64,000 bases of DNA, from NCBI RefSeq assembly GCF_000002515.2, contig NC_006040.1, positions 744,001-808,000 of the forward strand, read 5' to 3'. Positions 51,025 through 60,463 of the stretch are shown piece after piece (positions within the stretch are counted from its first letter, which is position 1; every line of letters starts with the position of its first letter). The notes below the pieces were generated by a model. That model was not told where the DNA came from. It did no database searches and saw nothing but the letters and a program-made list of their open reading frames with translations. The DNA comes from Kluyveromyces lactis (taxonomy: Eukaryota > Ascomycota > Saccharomycetes > Saccharomycetales > Saccharomycetaceae). Both the position numbers and the translations under genes were made by a program.

Positions 51025-53436
51025 ATGATTTCAGAATCTTTGGAATACGATCCCTTACACGATCTTCAACAGATATTCTCGAAGCAGGAATCTTTATCAG
51101 ATATTGATAACCTAGTGCTATTAACCGAAAAATGTAAATTTAATTTAGAGGAGCGGGTACGAGAAAGCAATAACACCAGTTCAGAAGTCAATAGTTTAGA
51201 AGACAATTATGATTTCCACAAGTTGTTTGAGAAGATAAATTCAACGAAGTCTCTGTCACAGATTACTGAAGCAACCATATCCGACTTGACACATGATATT
51301 TCAGATTTGGATAACGCTAAGAGGAATATAACGAGATCGATGACGTGCTTTGAAAATTTGAAGATCTTGAGTGATGCATACGTGAACTCTAAAAAGTACA
51401 TGCAAGCTGAAAAATACATTGAAATGTGCGGCCCCTTTAAAGTTATGCATTCCTTATCTGTATCTTTCCACGAATATAAATCTTTGGATGAGTTTTGTAA
51501 GTTTCTAAATCAAATTCATCGTTTAGAGAGTGATACACTATTGGTGTGTGAGAGAGTAACGAAAGAAGTGCTTAGGGATGGGTCTAACAGTAAATATGAC
51601 AGCAAAACGATGAAAGACGGTATATGTTGCCTTGCGGACACTAATAAGCATTATAAAGAAAGGATTGTGCAATTGTGTTTGGATTCTCTATTGTATGAAA
51701 TTAAAGAAATCTTCCAAATTGATGATGAAGCTGGTTCTTTGGAGAATTTGTCTAGACGTTACATCTTCTTCAAAAAAGTATTAAATAATTTCCAGTCTAC
51801 TTTCAGCGAATATTTCCCATCAGAATGGGAGATACCTTTGAAACTAACGGATTCTTTCTTCACAATGACGTCTAACGATTTGAAAACATTATTGAAGAGA
51901 GATTTGTCCGGTACCACCTCCATTGACCTATTCATGCAATCGTTACAAACTACCTTAGAGTTTGAAAAATACATATCAGTGAAGTTTTCCCATATATACG
52001 AGGGTAAAATATCCACTTGCTTTGAGCCATATTTGAAATTATGGGTTAGACACCAAGATTCATCTTTGAACGCCAAGATGTTGACATATCTTAATGAGAC
52101 CAAGCTCCCAGCTAAAAATGAATCGCTTGTCGTTCCATCCAGTGCAGACTTGTTTAGAACTTATAGACACATTCTTTCTCAAACTTTCAGCTTGATAGAA
52201 GGCGGTAATAAATCGACCATAATGGTGGAATTGGCGGTTTTCTTCGTCAAATGGTTGAATGAATATTATGAAAAGATTTTGAAACCATTGTTGTTACCTG
52301 AGGATACACAAATCGATGATAAGAATGAAGTAGTGAAATATACCGTTCTTCTTGTCAATACAGCAGACTATTGCGCAAATACAATTGATCAATTGCAAGA
52401 TAAACTCTGTGAATATCTTGAGAATGATGAGCCAAATATCAACAAAGTTGCAGCCATTTTTGAACCTACAAGGCAAAAATACATGGATCTCGTATCGGGT
52501 GGTATCAATTTACTACTAAATCGCATCCTGAAGAAAGATTTGGAATTTGTATGGAGGGAGTTCACAAACACAAATTGGGCTAATACAATGGTGGAAGATT
52601 ACAGCAGATATGTGACTACCTTACAGAGTATCCTCCTACCAACAAGATCGGAAAATTCAACATTTTACTCCACTGTTTCTCAATTCAATAGAGATCTTTA
52701 TGGTTGGAATTTTATTGATAAAACTATTGATTTAATAGCTATCTCTTTTGAATCTCAAATTATAAAGCTCTTGAAACCAGCTTTACCATATGGCACTCTT
52801 AATTCGAAAAGACAGTTCGATGTGAAGCAAGTGATAAATATCGCAGAACAATTATTGTTAGACGTTCAACTATTGAAGACAACGTTGCATTCACTTCCGG
52901 AAAGTTTACCGCAACATGACACATCAGCTAAAAGAGTCACGAAACACATAGATAGTAATGTGGAAAAACTAATGCATCTTTTAAAGTTACTTGTCTCTCC
53001 TATTGACCCTGATACAACATACTTGGAAACCTATTATGCAATAACCGCAAGTCAGAATACAAACTCAAATTTCTGGGCATTTATACTAGCGCTAAAAGGT
53101 GTACCTTGGGATTTGGCACTTTGGAAAAGAGTATGGTCAGAATTTCAACAATCAGATGATGATACTCAACCGATGAAACCAGATGACCTTATTTTCAACC
53201 CTAGAGAACTACAAAACTTTATTTACAATCTATCGAGGGTATCAGATCCATCATGGAAAACATTTTTGGAGGAAGACCTCAAGATTAAACCTGTTCCACG
53301 TCCTGATTTATCCGTAGCTATACAGTCCTCCCCTAGTCCACCCACTGGGTCTCCATCCCCTAAGATTCCTGGACATAAATTGAATGAGATAAAAAACCTT
53401 ATGTCAAACTCCAGTTTTTTTTTCAAGAAGGGCTAA
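51025..53436 (+). CDS. VPS53: GARP/EARP tethering complex subunit Vps53
   Basis: 803 residues against 822 in S. cerevisiae Vps53 (YJL029C), part of the Golgi-associated retrograde protein complex that tethers endosome-derived vesicles at the trans-Golgi. The N terminus YDPLHDLQQIFSKQESLSDIDNL resembles the family start (YDPxxDLN-I). The N-terminal coiled-coil region runs to about 130, followed by a CATCHR-type all-helical body (ENLKILSDAYVNSKKYMQAEKYIE). The C-terminal end is Pro/Ser-rich before a short basic tail. Its neighbours MAD2 and BET4 are YJL030W and YJL031C, so the order supports it. The start is the ATG at 51025. Confidence 0.9.
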   Translation: MISESLEYDPLHDLQQIFSKQESLSDIDNLVLLTEKCKFNLEERVRESNNTSSEVNSLEDNYDFHKLFEKINSTKSLSQITEATISDLTHDISDLDNAKRNITRSMTCFENLKILSDAYVNSKKYMQAEKYIEMCGPFKVMHSLSVSFHEYKSLDEFCKFLNQIHRLESDTLLVCERVTKEVLRDGSNSKYDSKTMKDGICCLADTNKHYKERIVQLCLDSLLYEIKEIFQIDDEAGSLENLSRRYIFFKKVLNNFQSTFSEYFPSEWEIPLKLTDSFFTMTSNDLKTLLKRDLSGTTSIDLFMQSLQTTLEFEKYISVKFSHIYEGKISTCFEPYLKLWVRHQDSSLNAKMLTYLNETKLPAKNESLVVPSSADLFRTYRHILSQTFSLIEGGNKSTIMVELAVFFVKWLNEYYEKILKPLLLPEDTQIDDKNEVVKYTVLLVNTADYCANTIDQLQDKLCEYLENDEPNINKVAAIFEPTRQKYMDLVSGGINLLLNRILKKDLEFVWREFTNTNWANTMVEDYSRYVTTLQSILLPTRSENSTFYSTVSQFNRDLYGWNFIDKTIDLIAISFESQIIKLLKPALPYGTLNSKRQFDVKQVINIAEQLLLDVQLLKTTLHSLPESLPQHDTSAKRVTKHIDSNVEKLMHLLKLLVSPIDPDTTYLETYYAITASQNTNSNFWAFILALKGVPWDLALWKRVWSEFQQSDDDTQPMKPDDLIFNPRELQNFIYNLSRVSDPSWKTFLEEDLKIKPVPRPDLSVAIQSSPSPPTGSPSPKIPGHKLNEIKNLMSNSSFFFKKG

Positions 53437-53742
53437 CTGCTTCTGTAGAGAAGCTTCCACACGCAGTTTGACCAACGAAACAGCAACACTACTTGTAATA
53501 CTACCTTTACCTCTGTAGCAGATTTATCAGTTTAAATAGGCTTTTTTTAACATTTTCGAGGCATGTCAATGCGTCAAGTCAAAATGACACAGAAAACTCG
53601 AAGATATTATTTACTTATGAATATTAAGATATATCAGTTAACCTGAGCACTTACAATATATCTGATTATATGACAAAATGTGCCGCACAAGTTGGTTCGG
53701 CTATCGACTTTATTTTGAAATCAGACCTGGTATCCTCATGCA
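53437..53742. other. Intergenic, VPS53 3' region
   Basis: About 300 bases. A 38-codon open frame starting at ATG 53671 overlaps the next gene's start in another frame and could be an upstream ORF; no splice signals that would join it in frame were found. Confidence 0.45.
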
Positions 53743-54336
53743 ATGATTCCATTCTTCTACATAATGATTTTTTTCACTATAGCTGAAAGCACGCTTACAG
53801 ATGCTGAGTTTAAGGAAATTGATATGTTTATAGATGTTGTTGGTGAATCACATTTTGCTCTGATGTTTCCTGTGGAATTGATCAGAACCGATTTGAATGA
53901 TACGTTTGACCCAAAACAAGTTTACGATATTTTTGATGAATTAGCTGAAGAGCGCAAAGAGTTTCAAATAGTAAAAGAACTTGATATACCTGAGTTTGTG
54001 GCCGAACCGCTTTATGATAGGCTGACATATCTCTCAGTCAAATTGGATAATGGATACACCGTAAATCTAGCAAATGAAATAGCAATAATTCAGGATATAA
54101 TCCAAATAGCAGCAGAGTCAGACAACATTAAACTCGATTTTACTGCTCTTCTTAGAGTTAAAGAAGAGTTGAGGGTTGATATGGCAGCCGTGTCAAAATT
54201 AAAGTTGTTCAAAACGTGCTTATTGTCCAACCTTTTCCCATTTATGCAGGAAGAATGCGAAGGACTCTTAAGACAAAAGCTAATTGAACATCTCAAGATT
54301 TGGATAGAAGTTTGGAAAAGACACCAAGATGATTGA
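53743..54336 (+). CDS. Unrecognised helical protein, 197 aa
   Basis: Not recognised. The first 15 residues (MIPFFYIMIFFTIAES) are hydrophobic and could be a signal or anchor, but the rest is acidic and helical like a soluble subunit: LTDAEFKEIDMFIDVVGES, VYDIFDELAEERKEFQI, LPFMQEECEGLLRQKLIEHL-type C-terminal helices. Because of that mismatch, the true start may be a later in-frame Met (MIFFTIAEST or MFIDVVGES). No gene sits between VPS53 and MAD2 in S. cerevisiae at this point as far as I recall, so it may be lineage-restricted or lost there. It is convergent with MAD2. The length and clean frame suggest a real gene. Confidence 0.65.
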   Translation: MIPFFYIMIFFTIAESTLTDAEFKEIDMFIDVVGESHFALMFPVELIRTDLNDTFDPKQVYDIFDELAEERKEFQIVKELDIPEFVAEPLYDRLTYLSVKLDNGYTVNLANEIAIIQDIIQIAAESDNIKLDFTALLRVKEELRVDMAAVSKLKLFKTCLLSNLFPFMQEECEGLLRQKLIEHLKIWIEVWKRHQDD

Positions 54337-54453
54337 ATTAGTATGAGCTTTCTCGAGTTGAATTAAGTATTATGTGCCTTTTCTACTATATCTTGTTCCT
54401 ATTTGTAGCATAAGTATTAAAAGGAAATGCAATAAGTTCAGCCATTAATTTTG

Positions 54454-55044
54454 TTAGAACTTATAAGTGACTTCAGCTCCCACTGAATAGGCCGATGTAC
54501 CGAAAGACTTGAATTGCACAGATTCCCCCTTCGCTATTTCTTTTGAATCAGAATCTGTCCATTCTAGTGGAACATTCGCATTACTATCAGTATAGGCCAA
54601 AACATTGAAAGTATAGTTACCTTCATTTTTCAATTCGGGCAAGAAAGTGACACTGGCTGTTATCTGTCTAAGTACTGCCCGAATCTCCTTTTGGGTTTCC
54701 TCTAATGGAATGTTCATATCATCATCAGTATCGTTCTTGTTGCTGTGAGAATCTACGTTAAACTTCCATCTTTCAATTGTTTCACCATCATCCTTATCTA
54801 CTATACACAGAACAAGCTGGTGACATTTACCTCCCAATAACCACCTATGAACCTGCCGGAGAATTTCCCGTATGTATTGTTTAAGTTCTGTATCTTGTGT
54901 TTTTAATAAGCTCAAATCATACTTCTTAACTGTAGCGAAGTCTTCTGCCGGGTATACTGCTCGTTGATATAATATTGAATTTATACTATATTCAAAGAAC
55001 TCAGTAACAATTCGTGTCGAACCTTTTAATGATATCAAATCCAT
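54454..55044 (-). CDS. MAD2: Spindle assembly checkpoint protein Mad2
   Basis: 196 residues, the same as S. cerevisiae Mad2 (YJL030W). This HORMA-domain protein binds Cdc20 at unattached kinetochores and inhibits the anaphase-promoting complex. SLKGSTRIVTEFFEYSINSI, LYQRAVYPAEDF, VKKYDLSLLKTQD and HRWLLGGKCHQLVLCIVDKD are nearly identical to yeast. The C-terminal safety belt runs from about 155 to 196. The start was set to the ATG at 55044 (MDLISLKGST, matching yeast MSQSISLKGST); the frame is open 19 codons further but that is not conserved. It is divergent from BET4 with 188 bases between the starts. Confidence 0.97.
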   Translation of the reverse strand: MDLISLKGSTRIVTEFFEYSINSILYQRAVYPAEDFATVKKYDLSLLKTQDTELKQYIREILRQVHRWLLGGKCHQLVLCIVDKDDGETIERWKFNVDSHSNKNDTDDDMNIPLEETQKEIRAVLRQITASVTFLPELKNEGNYTFNVLAYTDSNANVPLEWTDSDSKEIAKGESVQFKSFGTSAYSVGAEVTYKF

Positions 55045-55232
55045 GTTTCCAATTTTACTTTCCAGTCTCTTCTGAATCCTTGTTCGTCGAAGCAAGTTCA
55101 AAAAACATATGTTATTGAGCTCATTTTAAACTACTATTTTTTATAATTAACATTCAAACTTATAAGTTATGATTATGATGAACAGCAAATCAGAACGTTA
55201 AACTCAATTCCACAGAGACTCGAGGACAAATA

Positions 55233-56305
55233 ATGGTATGGCAGACCTCGGCACTCTTTTCAAAGAAGATTCTCATAATATACAATTGCAGATTACTAAC
55301 ATTTACAAATTGAAATGAATTCAGCATGGTGTTACACGAAGAGAGTGGACAAAGGAGTTATTAAGGAAGAAGCGCGAGAAGGAGAGACAGGAAATCCTCG
55401 ATTATCGAGAATTATCAGATGAGGTTTTAGAATTGAAGAATAAAAGAGTAGCAAACAAGGACTCTCTTCTGAAGACTACCCAGTTACTTAATATCAATCC
55501 AGAATTCAACACCATCTGGAATTATAGACGTGAAATTATAAAACTACTTGCCCCATCACTGGATCAAACTTTCTGGGATGGGGAACTTGCTTTCACTATG
55601 GACAAATTGAAGGTTCGTCCAAAAGTATACTGGATATGGAATCACAGGGTTTGGTGTTTAGAGCATTATCCTAATTCTCCCTTGAAAATCTGGTTGAAAG
55701 AATTAGCCATTGTTGGCAAATTACTGGAAATGGATGCGAGAAATTTCCATGGATGGCATTACAGAAGATACATCGTAAGCACAGTAGAACGCTTAAGCGG
55801 AAACTGTCTAAATTCACAAGAGTTTGAATACACAACCGCGAAAATAAATCAAAATATCTCTAACTTTAGCGCGTGGTTCCAACGAACGAATATAATTGAA
55901 CATATGCTGGCGAGAGATCAAATAGCTGACAAAGAGTCCTTCATCGACGATGAATTTCAGTACATAAAGAATGCCATGTTCACTGATGCTGAAGATCAAT
56001 CTGTCTGGACGTATCTGATCTGGTTTATTAAAGAGAGTGCACTAAAAGAGCATATGACGTCAGAAAAGTATAGCAGTATGCTAAAAGAACTAACCGAGAT
56101 CATTGAACTTATAAACGATGATGATATTAGTTTCTCTGGAAAGGATAATATTTGGTGTCTAAAGACACTACTTGTGATTGAGTTCATTCAAAAAGATATC
56201 CTCAAGGAAGATATAAAATCAAAATCTAGAGAATATCTTGATAAGTTGATAATTATCGATCCCTTGAGGAAAAATAGGTATTTATACCAAATAAGAGCTC
56301 TATGA
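55233..56305 (+). CDS. BET4: Rab geranylgeranyltransferase alpha subunit Bet4, with intron
   Basis: Alpha subunit of type II geranylgeranyltransferase, which prenylates Rab proteins such as Ypt1 and Sec4 (S. cerevisiae YJL031C). I read it as two exons: 55233-55235 (the ATG alone) and 55325-56305. The 89-base intron has 5' site GTATGG, branch site TACTAAC at 55294-55300 and 3' site TTCAG. The spliced product is 327 residues, the yeast length, and starts MHGVTRREWTKELLRKKR against yeast MHGIKRKQWTKELLRQKR. PFTA repeats follow: FNTIWNYRREIIKLL, PKVYWIWNHRVWCLEH, NFHGWHYRRYIV and DQSVWTYLIWFIKE. Reading from the first internal ATG at 55433 would lose 37 conserved residues. Confidence 0.93.
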
Positions 56306-56337
56306 AATGATTGTATTATTACATGAATATGAAGATC

Positions 56338-57309
56338 TCATTCAACCTCACTGATAGATCTTTTTTTGGTAGATATCGATTCTTCTTGAAGAGAGTTCTG
56401 GTTCAAAACATATCTTCTTTCTTTCACAGCAAAGTTCCGTTCCTTTGACACGTAATCGTCTTTATCTAATGCTATTGGATCAACCTTTAGTCCCTGCTCA
56501 GGGCCAGCGGTCTTTTTTATTTCAATGAATGTTTCAATCTTTAGGTTTAAAGATTTGACAGTTTCATGGTCTTTTAAATCACATGCATCGAAGACATTGA
56601 TATAAAAATTTAGAATATCGAAATACGCTTCATGAAAAGAAGCCGCATCCGTTTCAAATAAATTATATCGAACATTGGGCCATTTTGTTTCATTAAGTAG
56701 TTCACATGCAAGTTTCAATACCGCCAATGCTATGGTATGAGGTGGGACGGTAATGAGCAATTCGAGTTTTAATACATCGAAGGCTATAAGCCATGCCAGT
56801 CGACAACAGCTGTAAGGTAATGAGAGTTCACGGCCAATTTTGACTATAAACTCATCTATGTGCACTTCGTTGTTGACTCTGTAATCAAAGGAGCAAGTTT
56901 CTAATACTCGTAGCTCCATTTGCATCACTCTCTTTTTAAAAGCATCAACCATATCCGGCGTTACACGAGGTACATTACGAATCTTTAATGCCGTACTGCA
57001 CACCTCCCCTAATCTCTTAAACGTTTCAACCTGTTTACAACTTAAAAATAAACAACTCGTTCCAACATCATAACACATTTCGGTCTCGAATTTATTGAAT
57101 GCATGATATCTGTGATAAAAGTACATTGTCGCTTCCAAAACTTTCCTTGGTAATTTGAGGTGAACACATAATTGGCATAAATATTTGAACACCAATATCC
57201 TCTTTTGGTTATATGTTCGGCGATCAGGAATGTTATATTTCTGGGATTTCTGTAGTTGTGATTTAGTAAGATACGGTCTGGATAAAATTAAGTCACTTTG
57301 ATTCGACAT
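56338..57309 (-). CDS. CTK2: Cyclin-like subunit of CTD kinase I, Ctk2
   Basis: 323 residues, equal to S. cerevisiae Ctk2 (YJL006C), the cyclin partner of Ctk1 in the CTDK-I complex that phosphorylates Ser2 of the RNA polymerase II tail. The cyclin boxes span about 30-240: RTYNQKRILVFKYLCQLCVHL, PRKVLEATMYFYHRYHAFNKFE, CSFDYRVNNEVHIDEFIVKIG and VPPHTIALAVLKLACELL are close to the yeast residues. The end carries the conserved GPEQGL and RRYVLNQN. The start is the ATG at 57309; the ten codons above it begin at GTG. It is oriented with DBP4 upstream. The identification is secure. Confidence 0.95.
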   Translation of the reverse strand: MSNQSDLILSRPYLTKSQLQKSQKYNIPDRRTYNQKRILVFKYLCQLCVHLKLPRKVLEATMYFYHRYHAFNKFETEMCYDVGTSCLFLSCKQVETFKRLGEVCSTALKIRNVPRVTPDMVDAFKKRVMQMELRVLETCSFDYRVNNEVHIDEFIVKIGRELSLPYSCCRLAWLIAFDVLKLELLITVPPHTIALAVLKLACELLNETKWPNVRYNLFETDAASFHEAYFDILNFYINVFDACDLKDHETVKSLNLKIETFIEIKKTAGPEQGLKVDPIALDKDDYVSKERNFAVKERRYVLNQNSLQEESISTKKRSISEVE

Positions 57310-57782
57310 TGCAGAGTAGTAATTGGAACTAAAACCCACGAAATTCTACCCTCACTAATCACAGCCTATCTAATACAGGTATATTGGGGTTTTCTTATAT
57401 TTGACACCAACTTTGGATAGAATAGAACTCTTATCGTTTAGAAACGACAACTTTTGCTTCTTTCTATAATACTACACATACAAAAGCTATTCTTATTTCA
57501 TTTTAATTTTTCATTCGCAGAACAGGTTTAAAACAAAACTTTTTGAATGAAATTTCCCTTCAAGTAACATGTCATTTTAAACGTTTTGATCTTTGGAAGG
57601 TCTGTGGGTGAAATGCTTTGAATCACGAAGCAAGTCGGTAAATGCCAGAGCTACTTTGATGAGGCAATAAATTATTCAAGTGTATTGTCGTAATCCTAAA
57701 AGGGAGATGTTATCCTATTATTGGAATGCAAGGTTATCGTCTATTTTTATACATGATTAAATAAGTCAAGCAGTTGATGAAT
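57310..57782. other. Intergenic: CTK2 promoter and DBP4 3' region
   Basis: About 470 bases between tandem minus-strand genes. No gene or clear motif is seen. Confidence 0.5.
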
Positions 57783-60095
57783 CTAAGATCCAATCAAATT
57801 TGCTGTTAGAGATTCCAAATCTTCAAGAGTCTGTGGCTCTTCCACTTCGATAATTCTATCACGTTCAGTAGTTCTTTCTTCCTCTTCCTCATCTTCACTG
57901 GAATCAGCATATTTGCTCTTTTTTCTTGGTTGCCTTTCATCTTGAGAATCGTCTTCAGTGTCAGCTCCAGATTGCATATCGTCACTTAGGTTCCCAGTTC
58001 CAAGGTATGCTACTGGTTCATCCTCATAATCACTATCCTCCATATCAGCTTCCATTTCTTTTCTCATTGCTTCTAGTCTCTTACGTTTCTTTTCTTGCCT
58101 TTTCTCTTTTGCAACCTGTTTATCTTCTACATCAACCTTTGCCATAAGCTCTGCCTCCTTAGACAAGAACTCTTCTTTTTGCTTCTCTGAGTTACCATTT
58201 TGACGGAAATCTTGTTCATCTTCTAATTCGTAAACAGGATGAGCTTTACCATCATCGTCAAATTTGACTTTGGTTGGGTTACCATTAGATGCTAATGTTG
58301 CCTTCCTTGATAATGCTTTCTTTTGGGCTCTCTTAGATGTTGGAACAAGAAGTTCAGGTAATTCAGCTTCATTCAACTCATGGTCTTGACGTTTAACCAT
58401 GATGAAATCTTCATCCTCATCATCATGAGCTTGTGCTTTGGTGACATTCAGATAGTGCTCACTTAGCACAGTTTGGTTTTTCCGTTCGAACATCTTGTCA
58501 TATCTGGTCCTCACTTCAGGTTTGTTTTCTTTAATCACATCACCTTCATCATTTGCCTTTGCTAGGGTTAGGAGCTGTCTTGATGTATTTTTCAACTCCT
58601 TTGCCTTCTCTATCGATTTCATTCCCCTCATCTTGATCTTTGGAGCACCTGGTAAACCTAAAGAGTTAGCAAATTGTTCCAATGGTATTTTGTCGAAATG
58701 GAAGACTTCTTTGTCTTTTTGAATGTATATCGATCTAACATAAGAAATGAAAGCCTTTTGGCCTAGATATTTCAATTCGGGATCTTTGAAAAGGAGTGAT
58801 TGTAACTGAGGTTTGATAGATTTCTTTTTTGATTGTTTGATATTTAGTCTACTGGGCTCAATGTTTTTAGTTTTTAATCTTTTCAAGAATCCCTCCTCTT
58901 CCTCTGGTGTTAACATAATGAGTGACTTACCTTCTTTACCGAATCTGGCTGCTCTTCCAACTCTGTGGATATATGTATCGACATCCTCAGGACAATCAAC
59001 CTGGATCACCCAATCAACAGATGGGAAATCAATACCTCTAGCAACCACATCAGTTGAGAATAGACAGACATGTTGCGCTCTGCTGAACTTATCCAGCGTC
59101 TCAGTTCTCGCCGTTTGCTTTTGTCTACCATGCAAGTGCATCAAAGATATACCAGGTTGTAATTTCCTGAAAGTTTCATAAACAAAATGCACCTGTTTAG
59201 AGCTTGATAGAAACACAATTAACTTAGACTTTAAATGCGATTTTATGAAACTGAACAGAATGTCAAGTTTGTCAGGTAGTGGCACTTCGATATATGACTG
59301 CTGTAAAGATTCTGGAGTCGCAGATGAACTATTAGCATTTAAAACTTCCATCGTTCCTACCTGTTTGTAATCTGTCAAAGATAATCTAGCCAAGTCATCC
59401 AAACTTTGTGATTGAGTAGCTGAAAACAAAAGTGTTTGTCTTGAAGCAGGCAAATTATTAATAATGGCATCAAGGGTTCTCTTGAAACCCATATCTAGAC
59501 ATCTGTCGGCTTCATCGAGTACTAACAACTGTAAATTTGAAGTATTGAATCCAACGGCTTGATCCATATGCTGTAAGATTCTGCCTGGTGTTCCTATTAG
59601 AATGTTAATTCTCGAAATTCTCTCTTTCTCAAAAGTAACATCTTTACCACCAATAACCAAACCGGCGGAGAAGGTAGTGTGCTTACCAATTTTACTTAAC
59701 ACTTCATATATTTGCATGGCCAATTCTCTTGTTGGGGAGATGATCAATGCACCTAGCCCATCCATGTCTGTCCACTTCTCTCTGTATAACTTTTCGATAA
59801 CAGGGATCAAAAATGCTAGAGTCTTACCAGAACCTGTCTTGGCAGCGCCTAATACATCGTGGCCTTTCAAGGAGAGAGGTATGGACTCGCGCTGAATCTC
59901 GGTTAATTTGATAAATGCTGCTTCTTTCAACCCTTTTAGAGTTTGTTCACTAATGGGTAAATCTTGAAACAAATTAGCCTTAGCAATTTTCGGGTTATAT
60001 TCTTCAACCTTAGTTTCAAGATCTTTGATCTTCTGGCTGTCTCTTTCACGAATCAGCTTACGCTGCTGGGTATTATGCTTTTGTTTCTTGGCCAT
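57783..60095 (-). CDS. DBP4: DEAD-box RNA helicase Dbp4/Hca4
   Basis: 770 residues, the same as S. cerevisiae Dbp4 (YJL033W), a nucleolar helicase needed for early cleavages of pre-18S rRNA and release of U14/snR41 snoRNAs. Motifs: AKTGSGKT (85-92), PTRELA near 121-126, DEAD (194-197), SAT (225-227), and [10 protein letters not shown] in the second RecA domain. The C-terminal half has lysine-rich and acidic tracts and the conserved [18 protein letters not shown] end. The start was set to the ATG at 60095 ([13 protein letters not shown], like yeast MAKKNRLNTTQRK); the frame runs eight codons higher only from a TTG. PAC- and RRPE-type elements lie upstream. Confidence 0.97.
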   Translation of the reverse strand: MAKKQKHNTQQRKLIRERDSQKIKDLETKVEEYNPKIAKANLFQDLPISEQTLKGLKEAAFIKLTEIQRESIPLSLKGHDVLGAAKTGSGKTLAFLIPVIEKLYREKWTDMDGLGALIISPTRELAMQIYEVLSKIGKHTTFSAGLVIGGKDVTFEKERISRINILIGTPGRILQHMDQAVGFNTSNLQLLVLDEADRCLDMGFKRTLDAIINNLPASRQTLLFSATQSQSLDDLARLSLTDYKQVGTMEVLNANSSSATPESLQQSYIEVPLPDKLDILFSFIKSHLKSKLIVFLSSSKQVHFVYETFRKLQPGISLMHLHGRQKQTARTETLDKFSRAQHVCLFSTDVVARGIDFPSVDWVIQVDCPEDVDTYIHRVGRAARFGKEGKSLIMLTPEEEEGFLKRLKTKNIEPSRLNIKQSKKKSIKPQLQSLLFKDPELKYLGQKAFISYVRSIYIQKDKEVFHFDKIPLEQFANSLGLPGAPKIKMRGMKSIEKAKELKNTSRQLLTLAKANDEGDVIKENKPEVRTRYDKMFERKNQTVLSEHYLNVTKAQAHDDEDEDFIMVKRQDHELNEAELPELLVPTSKRAQKKALSRKATLASNGNPTKVKFDDDGKAHPVYELEDEQDFRQNGNSEKQKEEFLSKEAELMAKVDVEDKQVAKEKRQEKKRKRLEAMRKEMEADMEDSDYEDEPVAYLGTGNLSDDMQSGADTEDDSQDERQPRKKSKYADSSEDEEEEERTTERDRIIEVEEPQTLEDLESLTANLIGS

Positions 60096-60257
60096 CTTTA
60101 AATGCTCTTTGCAAACCAATTATAAGTTATATTGGCACAGTTGATTAAACGTTTAGTTAAATGATTAAATGCACCAGTTTGCTACTTTAATCAACTTCTC
60201 TATAGGTCGATTAATGATACCGCTCAAAGACAAAGTAAACTACTTTTCCTTGAGGTT

Positions 60258-60271
60258 GAGGTTCGAACCTC
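60258..60271. promoter_or_regulatory. Isolated B-box-like palindrome GAGGTTCGAACCTC
   Basis: A perfect 14-bp palindrome that contains GGTTCGAACCT, close to the tRNA B-box consensus bound by TFIIIC and similar to the T-arm of the tRNA-Met at 50667. No A box or tRNA body lies nearby, so it resembles an extra TFIIIC site and not a tRNA gene. Confidence 0.4.
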
Positions 60272-60277
60272 TATCTA

Positions 60278-60300
60278 GATGAGATGAGATGAGATGAGCT
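60278..60300 (-). promoter_or_regulatory. PAC-type GATGAG repeat block upstream of DBP4
   Basis: Four to five tandem GATGA units ending in GATGAGCT on the plus strand. This is the PAC sequence, which works in either orientation at ribosome-biogenesis promoters. It lies 183 bases before the DBP4 ATG, together with an AAAATTTT RRPE-like core at 60313-60322. Confidence 0.6.
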
Positions 60301-60312
60301 CTTCTATTTACC

Positions 60313-60322
60313 AAAAATTTTC
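60313..60322 (-). promoter_or_regulatory. RRPE-like element upstream of DBP4
   Basis: AAAAATTTTC (GAAAATTTTT on the DBP4 strand) contains the AAAATTTT core of the RRPE motif. It is 12 bases beyond the PAC block, the common paired arrangement in S. cerevisiae rRNA-processing genes. Confidence 0.5.
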
Positions 60323-60463
60323 TTTTCTATTTCTTTTTTCCTACAACATGAAAAGCGATGAAATGACAGATGAACCTTATATTGTGAATTGCACAATATA
60401 TGGAATAAATATGTAAGATATATGGAATATACCGTCATCTATGGAAGCAACGGCGCCAAAAGA

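Larger units (their letters stand above)
60096..60463. other. Divergent promoter, DBP4/PML1
   Basis: About 370 bases with an isolated B-box palindrome (60258-60271), a GATGA repeat block (60278-60300) and an AAAATTTT RRPE-like core (60313-60322). No gene is seen. Confidence 0.6.

Noticed and set aside
53671-53790. Short upstream frame at 53671 spliced to the 53743 gene
   Set aside because: The only GT/AG choice (GTATCC to CACTATAG) is out of phase, has a poor donor and lacks a branch site.
60241-60300. A tRNA gene at the GGTTCGAACC sequence
   Set aside because: No A box, acceptor stem or anticodon arm can be drawn around it; only the B-box-like palindrome is present.
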